Positions 56,570 through 64,000 of a stretch of 64,000 bases of DNA are shown here, piece by piece (the first letter of the stretch is position 1; each line of letters begins with the position of its first letter). This DNA is from Adiantum capillus-veneris (taxonomy: Eukaryota; Streptophyta; Polypodiopsida; Polypodiales; Pteridaceae), in assembly GCA_014529385.2 (NCBI GenBank), contig CM043959.1:10316809-10380808 (forward strand), in the 5' to 3' direction. Made by a program: the position numbers and the translations under genes. The notes beneath the pieces are model-generated. The model was not told the origin of the DNA and did no database searches. It saw only the letters and a list, made by a program, of their open reading frames with translations.

Positions 56570-57271
56570 TGTTAATTATGGAGCCTGATTTACCCTTGTA
56601 ATTTTCTGTGGTAAAAGTGCACATTTGTAAGGCCCCCATTATGAGGAGAAGCCATCGTGCGTGAAGGAAAATCACTCACCGGAAACCAAAATTTTCACGG
56701 ACAAGAATCAAGGGCAACTTTAAAGGCCTCGGGGGCGGAGGCCCCCGAGACCATTTTTTTTCGCCAAAATATTATTTTTCGCCGGAATATTATGGCCGGA
56801 CGGCGGCCGAAAAGTGGTCGGAAAACAACCGGTCGGTTGGCCGGTGGCCGGTAGTCAATGGCCGATGGCCGGTGGTCCGAAGTCAATGGCCGGTGGCCAG
56901 TGGTCGGAAGTCAATGGTCGGTGGCCGGTGGCCGAATTCAAAAGCGGACTTGTCTTCTCAAGGGCGGCCACACATGGGCGGATTGGAGGGTCCGATTTGG
57001 ACTTATTCGCACAAGGGCGGCTACACATGGCTGTTTCTCATAAGAGAGGGCAACCCTTTTGGCCTATAAAAGGAGGCCATTTCTACACACATTTCATAGT
57101 GTGAAGTTGATGCAACAAGGTGAGTGTGAGGTGGTGAGAGTGAAGCAAGGCGGGAGCTCCATTAAGGGTATAATCCCTTTGTAAACTACTTCTTGTTTTG
57201 AAGTACTAAAGCCATTGAGTAGCTTCTTTCCCGTGGACGTAGCCCACATTGGGTGAACCACGTATATCGTG

Positions 57272-57314
<43 letters not shown>

Positions 57315-57398
57315 CTATAATCTCGTGTATGTAAATCTGTCCCTCTCCATTAAGTAATCTACTCAATTATCTATTTAGCTACGTCTTATTTCCTAACA
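56570..57398 (+). repeat. Copia 5' LTR
   Basis: TGTTAATTATGG...CCTAACA. Contains a GGCCGGTGG-type minisatellite (about 56803-56937), TATA box at 57065, and (CT)n 57276-57310. Confidence 0.95.
57065..57071 (+). promoter_or_regulatory. TATA box of copia 5' LTR
   Basis: TATAAAA in GGCCTATAAAAGGAGGCC, itself an imperfect palindrome; identical in the 3' LTR at 61869-61875. Expected transcription start about 30 bp downstream, near the TTCATAGTGTG stretch. Confidence 0.75.
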
Positions 57399-57400
57399 AC

Positions 57401-57412
57401 TGGTATCAGAGC
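57401..57412 (+). promoter_or_regulatory. Primer-binding site, tRNA-iMet type
   Basis: TGGTATCAGAGC, two bases after the LTR. Confidence 0.95.
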
Positions 57413-57471
57413 AAGGTTTGCTCGTAGTTAAATTATCTCAAGGAAAGGATTCCTTGAATTGAGTGGGAGTT

Positions 57472-58331
57472 ATGGCAGAGGAAGGGAAGCTCAAGATTGA
57501 GAAGTTCAATGGCAAAAACTACTAACATTGGAAGATGCACATTGAAGACTATCTCTACCAGAAGGACCTCTATTTGCCACTAGGTGGTCTTGCGAAGAAG
57601 CCCGCAACAATGGCAGATGAAGCATGGATTGTCCTTGATCGAAAGGCACTGGGAACAATCCGGTTAAGCTTGGCGTCAACGGTGGCCTTCAATGTTTCGG
57701 AGATGAAGACCACAGAGGACTTGATGAAGTCACTTGACGACTTCTACGAGAAACCATTGGCATCCAATAAGGTATTTCTTATGAAGCGCTTGTTCAATCT
57801 AAAGATGGCAGAGAATGGTTCAGTTGCAGAATACCTAAATGACTTTAACACAAACATAAGTCAACTTCGATCAGTGAAAATCAATTTCGATGACGAAGTG
57901 CCAGCTCTCCTTATACTATCATTTCTACCGGATAGTTGGGACAGCCTTGTGATGGCTGTAAGTAATTCTATCTCTGGCACAAATACTCTTAAGTTTGATG
58001 ATGTTGTGGGTGTTCTCCTAAGCGAGGAAATGCGAAGGAGAAGCACAGGAGAATCATCAAGTGTTGCACTATCACTGGAAACAAGAGGAAGGCTTAAGGA
58101 GAGGTTCAAAAACCAAAAGGGTCGTGATCGCTCAAGGCGGAGCAAGTCACGCACAAAGTCAGTTCTTGAATGTTCGAACTGTGGCAAGAAGGTCCACGTC
58201 AAGAAGGATTGATGGTCCAAGAAGAAGAAGGAGACAAAGTCTCAAGACAACAAGCCAACATCGGAGGCCAATGTGGCAGGTAAAGTAGAGCAAGATGCTC
58301 TAATTCTCTCATTAGACAATGTGTCTAATTC
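57472..58331 (+). pseudogene. Copia Gag with zinc knuckle
   Basis: ATG 57472 (MAEEGKLKIEKFNGKNY) then TAA at 57523-57525 where a residue is expected, continuing HWKMHIEDYLYQKDLYLPLG. The UBN2-type Gag core follows with LMKSLDDFYEKPLASNKVF and LILSFLPDSWDSLVMAVSN. The knuckle CSNCGKKVHVKKD has its fourth zinc ligand turned into TGA (58210-58212). Gag would form the particle. Without the two stops it is the usual size. Confidence 0.9.
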
Positions 58332-58332
58332 C

Positions 58333-60257
58333 TAGATAGTAGATTCCGGGGCTTCATTCCATGCGACACCACACAAGCAACATTTCCAAGACTACACCAA
58401 AGGTAATTTTGGGTATGTATACTTGGGAGATGATGAAGCTTGTGAGATTGTCGGCAAAGGTACAGTTTTTGTCAAAACTGCTAATGGAAATGAATGGAAG
58501 CTTAAAGATGTTAGGCATGTTCCTTCTCTTCGCAAAAATTTGATCTCTACAGGACAATTGGAAGATGAAGGTCACAACATTGCATTCGGAAACAAACTGT
58601 GGAAGATTTCAAAGGGATCTTTGGTGGTTGCCAAGGGTGAAAAAGTCGGTACACTTTACTTGTGTACTGTTAGCACACAACCTTCAGCTTGTGCAGCAAC
58701 TACAGAAGTTGACAGTGCGGTGTGGCACTATCGACTTGGGCATATGAGTGCCAAAGGAATGCAAATCCTTCAAACAAAGAAACTTCTACCAGGTTTGAAA
58801 GAAGTGGACTTAGAGTTTTGTGAAGATTGTGTTTATGGTAAACAAAAGAGGGTAAAATTTCAAAAATCGGGAAATGAAAGAAAAAATAAAAAACTTGAGT
58901 TGGTTCATTCTGATGTTTGGGGTCCTGCAAGTACACCATCACTTGGTGGCTCATTATACTATGTAACATTCATAGACGATGCGACTAGAAAAACATGGGT
59001 TTATGTCATGAAGAATAAATCCGATGTATTTTCCATATTTCAAAGGTGGAAAGCCTTTGTGGAGAATGAAACAGGTACCAAGGTTAAATGCCTCAGATCC
59101 GACAATGGAGGCGAATATTGCAGCCAAGCTTTTGAAAGCTTTTGTGCTAGCAATGGCATTCGGAGGCAAAGGACAACCCCAAGTACACCTCAACAAAATG
59201 GGATTTCGGAAAGGATGAACAAGACAATCATGGAACGAGCACGAAGCATGCGGCTACATGCAGGCCTACCGCTTGAGCTTTGGGCGGAAGCTGTAAGTAC
59301 GTCTGTGTACTTAATCAATCGGTCACCCTCAACGGCTTTGGATGGAGGAGTTCCAGAAGAGGCATGGACAGGTAAACCGGTGGATTATGCATTTCTCAAA
59401 GTGTTTGGGTGTGAGGCTTTCATGCACATAGATAGAAGCCTAAGATCAAAGCTAGATGCAAAGTCCAAAAAGTGTTTCTTCATTGGCTATGGAGAAGGAG
59501 ACTTTGGGTATCGCCTATGGAATCCTGAAGATGGTAAAATCTTAACGAGTAGGGATGTAATTTTTAACGAAAAAAATATGTACAAAGATTACTTGGAAAG
59601 AAAACAAACAAAAGAAACAGGTGATGAGTACATGGAGCTTGAGGACGGTGAAGACTCAAGGGCTGCAAACGGTGACAATGTGCAACAACGTCAACCAAAT
59701 GAGGAGCCTCAACCTATTCCCCGAAGATCTACAAGAGCAAGTAGACCTCCAGAAAGGTTTGTTCCTTCCTTCAACCATCTCTTGATCTCAGATTCTGGAG
59801 AGCCGGAATCATACAAAGAAGCTATGCAACATGAATCCAAAGAAGAATGGACGAAGAGCATGCAAGTGGAGATGGACTCACTACATCGCAACCAAACATG
59901 GGAGTTGGTTGAGTTGCCTAAAGGTAAGCGGGCACTTCAAAACAAATGGGTGTACAAGTTGAAGGAAGAAGAAGGTGGGAAGAAAAGGTACAAGTCTAGG
60001 CTTGTGGTAAAAGGGTTTTCTCAAAAGAAAGGTATTGACTTCAATGAAATATTTTCTCTTGTTGTAAAAATGAACTCAATTAGGCTTTTCTTAAGCCTTG
60101 TGGCTGCTCATGATCTAAATCTCGAGCAAATGGATGTAAATACGGCATTCCCTCACGGTGACTTAGAGGAGGAAATCTACATGCTTCAACCAAAGGGGTA
60201 TGAAGTAAAAGGTAAGGAGAAAATGGTTTGCAGATTAAAGAAGAGATTGTATGGTTA
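58333..60257 (+). pseudogene. Copia protease, integrase and RT N-terminal part
   Basis: A TAG at 58333-58335 takes the place of Trp before IVDSGASFHAT, the protease active site. Then come KNLISTGQLEDEGH; the integrase zinc domain WHYRLGHMSAKGM with CEDCVYGK; the integrase core with HSDVWGP, SDNGGEY and NGISERMN (D-D-E present); and RT entry WVYKLKEEEGGKKRYKSRLV with MDVNTAFPHGDLEEEIYM. It ends at RLYG because one T is missing near 60255. Apart from the leading stop and this shift, 600 codons are open, so inactivation is recent. Confidence 0.93.
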
Positions 60258-61334
60258 AAGCAAGCATCAAGACAATGGTACTTGAAGTTTGATCGATGGA
60301 TGTTGGATCATGGATTCACAAGATGCAACTCCGATCACTGCGTCTACACGAAGAATTTGAGAGATGGGAAATTCATCATCCTAATGTTGTATGTTGATGA
60401 CATGTTGATTGCAAGTGCTAACATGCAAGACATCAAAGACCTAAAAGAGGAGCTGTCTAAATCTTTTTCAATGAAATATTTAGGTGTTGCAAAGAGGATA
60501 CCTAGTATGAAAATATCAAGGGACAGGACGAAGAAGACAATAAAGCTATCTCAAGAAGATTACATCAAGAAGGTACTAGAAAGGTTTGCAATGCAAAATG
60601 CAAAACTAGTTTCTACACCTTTGGATGGTCATTTTAAACTAACGAAGGATATGTGTCCAAAGACACAAGAGGAGATAGCCTATATGTCTAAAGTTCCATA
60701 TGCTGCAGCGGTAGGTTCTCTAATGTATGCTATGGTCTGGACAAGGCCAGACATTGCACATGCAGTGGGAGTTGTGAGTAGGTTCATGGAAAACCCAGGT
60801 AAAGAGCATTGGCAAGCTGTGAAGTGGATACTTAGGTATCTAAAAGGGACAACAACAAATGCTTTGTATTTTGGAGGAGCTGATATTTTTCTAGAAGGGT
60901 ATGCTGATGCAGATATGGCAGGTGACAAAGATACTCGAAGTAGCACTACTGGCTATGTGTTCACGGTTGGAGGCACAGCAGTAAGCTGGGCTTCAAAGCT
61001 GCAGAAAGTGGTTTCACTTTCTACCACGGAAGCAGAGTATGTAGCAATGACGGAGGCAAGCAAAGAAATTCTGTGTCTCCACAGATTCTTAGAAGAGCTT
61101 GGATTCAAACAAGACAATTGTGTCTTGTACAGTGATAGCCAAAGCGCTATCCATCTTGCGAAGAACTCATCCTTTCATTGAAGGACAAAGCACATTGAGG
61201 TGAGATATCACTTCATACGCACTCTTTTGGAAGAGGGACAACTAAAGCTAGGAAAGGTGCATACAAGTGAAAATCCTGCAGACATGTTTACAAAGGTGGT
61301 CAACAAGGAGAAGTTGAGCTTTTGCTCATCTTAA
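60258..61334 (+). pseudogene. Copia RT C-terminal part and RNase H
   Basis: After the shift: KQASRQWYLKFDRWMLDHGF, the catalytic LYVDDMLIAS, KYLGVAKRIPSMKISRDR, SLMYAMVWTRPDIAHAVGVV, then RNase H with GYADADMAGDKDTRSSTTGY, LSTTEAEYVAMTEASKE and SDSQSA. TGA 61179-61181 stands in for Ser in the FH-S-RTKHIE motif. The frame resumes and ends at TAA 61332-61334, 80 bp before the 3' LTR. Confidence 0.93.
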
Positions 61335-61400
61335 ATTGGCATTCAAGGATAAGAAGCCAGAATGGAAAGCAGTCACAGGTTTGGTTTGGAGATCAGTCTC

Positions 61401-61412
61401 CAAGTGGGAGAT
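61401..61412 (+). promoter_or_regulatory. Polypurine tract of the copia element
   Basis: CAAGTGGGAGAT directly before the 3' LTR; the AAGTGGGAG core is typical of plant copia elements. Confidence 0.85.
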
Positions 61413-62182
61413 TGTTAAGTATGGAGCCTAATTTACCCTTGTAATTTTCTGTGGTAAAAGCGCACATTTGTAAGGCCCCCATTATGAGGAGAAGCCATCG
61501 TGCGTGAAGGAAAATCACTCACCGGAAACCAAAATTTTCACGGACAAGAATCAGGGGCAACTTTAAAGGCCTTGAGGGCGGAGGCCCCCGAGACTTTTTT
61601 TTTTCGCCAGAATATTATGGCCGGACGGCGGCCGGAAAGTGGTCGGAAAACAACCGGTCGGTTGGCCGGTGGGCGGAAGTCAATGGCGTGTGGCCGGTGG
61701 TCGGTGGTCGGAAGTCAATGGCCGGTGGCTGGTGGCCGAATTCAAAAGCGGACTTGTCTTCTCAAGGGCGGCCACACATGGGCGGATTGGAGGGTCCGAT
61801 TTGGACTTATTCCCACAAGGGCGGCTACACATGGCTGTCTCTCATAAGAGAGGGTAGCCCTTTTGGCCTATAAAAGGAGGCCATTTCTACACACATTTCA
61901 TAGTGTGAAGTTGATGCAACAAGGTGAGTGTGAGGTGGTGAGAGTGAAGCAAGGCGAGAGCTCCATTAAGGGTATAATCCCTTTGTAAACTACTTCTTGT
62001 TTTGAAGTACTAAAGCCATTGAGTGGCTGCTTTCCCGTGGACGTAGCCCACATTGGGTGAACCACGTATATCGTGTGTACTCTCTCTCTCTCTCTACTCT
62101 ATAATCTCGTGTATGTAAATCTGTCCCTCTCCATTAAGTAATCTACTCAATTATCTATTTAGCTACGTCTTATTTCCTAACA
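61413..62182 (+). repeat. Copia 3' LTR
   Basis: TGTTAAGTATGG...CCTAACA, 770 bp. Lacks about 20 bp present after the poly-T of the 5' LTR, has fewer minisatellite units and a CT tract of only about 17 bp. Confidence 0.95.
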
Positions 62183-63521
62183 GTGAGGTCGGTGGTGAGG
62201 ACTGTGGGCTGGGTTTAGGGCTGGCCGGTAGAGATGTAGGCTTGCCCTTTAAATCCCTGTCTGCCTTAGTTTTTCTTTTTCTTTCTTGGTTCTCTTGCTC
62301 ATCTAGAAGTTTTTGCCGTATTTGCTCCACTTCCTCCTCTGTGAAAGGGACATGCGGTATATTCTGTGATGCGGCATCAAGAATCTCAAAGTTCTTGATA
62401 TAGTCTTTGAATCTGTCCCTTTGCACTCTTTGGGATGATCCCGACATAGCTTCTAGAGATAGCTCCCAGAGTTCACTTAAATCACCTTTGAGGGCTCTCT
62501 CTGCTCGGAAACTCTCCATCAACCTCTCTAATCTTGCCACCTTTTGTGACCTTGTTTCTTTGACAGGCACTTGGGCAAATTCCTTCTTTCCTTTCTTTTG
62601 CTCCGGCTGCTCCTCTTAAACTGGCTCTAGCCGTCTTTTCAGTCTTGTAGCCACCCTTGGTGCTCTTTGAGGCTCGTCTTCTTTGTCTTCTTTTAGCCTT
62701 AGCGAGTCGTTCTGAGACGAGGGTTCAGGCCACCTTCCTTTTGCGTGTAGTGCCCCATAAATCGCCTTAGTGATTAGTTCTCCTGGCACAATATAGGTTG
62801 GCTTCTTGTTACCCATCTTTACTAAGTTGTCATGTATATACGCTGCATAATTGATTATCTTTGGGGTGCCTTTCGTCATTGCCCAAGTGAATGTCGTGGT
62901 AATTGCACCTGGCGGAATTCTGTACTTTTGTGGCCTCTTCGTACACATGTGGAAGTATTGGTTGTACAACTGGCTCATGATTGCCACTCTTGGGTTGGCA
63001 ATATCTTCAAAGGTGTAATTCCCTTTCTTCTCATTGTACACCTTTACCTCATCTCTTCTTTTCGTTACACTATCCCTCTTGTTGGAGAGGTCTAGTGCAT
63101 CTGCTACAACCTGCTCAGTGATGATTATCTCTATTTCTCGCCTGCCTTGTAGATCTGTTACTTTGGCCACTCCATCCTCTTTGATGGTTGTCACAAACTC
63201 CCAGACTCTCTTTATGTCCACACCTGCCGGTATTGCTTCAAAGTAGTTGTGGAGATCAATATTCTCCAAGTACTCGGCCATCTTTCTTCTGACGAACTCA
63301 TTTAGTTCTCGCGGCAGCATTGGTAGCTCGATAACATTGCCTTTAGTGTCTTTGAACACTTCTTGGTAGATCTTTAGGTCGTTGGACTCTAACATATCTT
63401 CTTGTATCCATGTGCTGGTGGGCTTTAGTGTTCCTTCTGGAATGACGAAGGGTTCCACTTCTTCCAGGTAATCCTTGATGGTCATTCTTTTCTTCTTTGC
63501 CGGTGACTTCGCGGCTGCCAT
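62183..63521 (-). pseudogene. Large unrecognised ORF, N-terminal part
   Basis: ATG 63521 opens MAAAKSPAKKKRMTIKDYLE, a basic start followed by a domain of about 250 residues (LPRELNEFVRRKMAEYLENI, VWEFVTTIKEDGVAKVTDLQ, REIEIIITEQVVADALDLSN, AIMSQLYNQYFHMCTKR). This resembles in outline the replication-independent accessory ORFs of large plant transposons, but I cannot name it. A TAA at 62616-62618 interrupts, then the same frame continues EEQPEQKKGKKEFAQVPVKE to a Pro/Ser-rich linker where the copia element is inserted. The remainder is at 54510-56569. Total coding length is about 1,100 codons. Confidence 0.65.
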
Positions 63522-64000
63522 AGATCCTGTTGCACTAAGTAGTCCGAAGTTAGCATTTTTTCCATATTAGCTGCGAAACTGAGTTTTAACTATCCAAATG
63601 ACTTGAAAATTGAAAATAAAGCTTAAAAGGAACTTGTGAAGCTGTGCATGTGCTCAGAGTACAAATCTGGCTAAAAATTTTCATCTAGAGATCCTACGCG
63701 TAGGATGTCTTTTTCATCAGAATTGGTTCATACTTGCCATGCTGGTAGTGCATGGCTCATGGAACATGGCTCAAAAAGTGGATTTTTGGGCTGATTCCGG
63801 CTTTAGGTCACAGATTGGGTAGAAAGTCCATCATAGGTAGCAATTGATGTCAAAATGGGTTGAAAATTGGTATATGGGCTCATTGCACCATGGTATTGGC
63901 TCCCATGATGTCACTCTTTACACAGAAGGCCTAATTTATGCTAGAGACATCCTACGTTGTTGTGTTGTGGCACGTATATAGTGGGAACGGGCATTAAACG
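63522..64000. other. Upstream region of the large ORF
   Basis: No gene. Holds the 16-bp palindrome ATCCTACGCGTAGGAT (63691-63706); AGACATCCTACG occurs at 63945-63956 and inverted at 63699-63710. No clear TATA box before 63521 on the - strand. Confidence 0.5.

Larger units (their letters stand above)
56565..62187 (+). mobile_element. Ty1/copia retrotransposon
   Basis: LTRs 56570-57398 (829 bp) and 61413-62182 (770 bp), flanked by GTGAG on both sides (56565-56569, 62183-62187). Domain order Gag, protease, integrase, RT, RNase H is that of Ty1/copia; RT and RNase H resemble the Tork/Tnt1-like group. It sits inside a - strand ORF and restores that frame when removed. Four stops and one frameshift disable it. 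LTR length difference comes from a GC-rich minisatellite, a short indel near 56760 and the CT tract. Confidence 0.95.

Noticed and set aside
61500-61873. GRRPESGRKTTGRLAGG-type frames in the copia LTRs as genes
   Set aside because: They are readings of the GC-rich minisatellite and appear in both LTRs only because LTRs are duplicates.

Overview
The window is plant nuclear DNA made almost entirely of transposable elements, microsatellites and dead gene copies. I infer a non-seed land plant, most likely a fern. The reasons are dense long (GA)n/(CT)n tracts, old LTR retrotransposons of several Ty3/gypsy types and one Ty1/copia, LINE and CACTA relics, and a fragment that looks like a microbial-type terpene synthase, a family reported from non-seed plants. 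The species cannot be fixed from sequence alone, and no intact host gene was found.

Layout. 1-9 kb: AT-rich DNA with microsatellites, a 112-bp tandem duplication and a decayed gypsy integrase. 9.1-13.7 kb: a decayed Ty3/gypsy element (+) whose protease motif is DHGS; a second copy of the family lies at 36.7-40.2 kb (-) with its reverse transcriptase deleted. 15.1-16.0 and 28.9-30.2 kb: two LINE relics, the second holding a small inverted-repeat insertion. 16.1-17.95 kb: nested local duplications. 17,953-26,784: a nearly complete chromovirus (-) with two 1,634-bp LTRs, tRNA-iMet primer site, polypurine tract, 5-bp target duplication, gag-pro and pol. 27.1-28.9 kb: a MITE and a CACTA transposase relic (-). 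30,187-31,976: an LTR with primer site of a related chromovirus, carrying a 61-bp CCAAT-rich array. 32.9-34.3 kb: a roughly 650-bp tandem duplication. 41.3-45.7 kb: a third gypsy type (+).

49.0-52.6 kb is the richest stretch for host genes, all broken: an oleosin pseudogene and a terpene-synthase-like fragment (-), an intronless aldolase pseudogene (+), and a ribosomal protein L12 copy whose 5' half is inverted relative to its 3' half. A 70-bp perfect palindrome lies between the terpene synthase and aldolase relics.

54.5-63.5 kb: a large unrecognised coiled-coil ORF on the - strand is split by a 5.6-kb Ty1/copia element (56,570-62,182, +) with LTRs, TATA box, primer site, polypurine tract and a GTGAG target duplication. 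Removing the element restores the frame across the junction.

Together the retroelements would supply their own Gag, protease, reverse transcriptase/RNase H and integrase, but every copy here carries stops, frameshifts or deletions. The LINEs, or relatives elsewhere, are the likely source of the retrocopied housekeeping genes.
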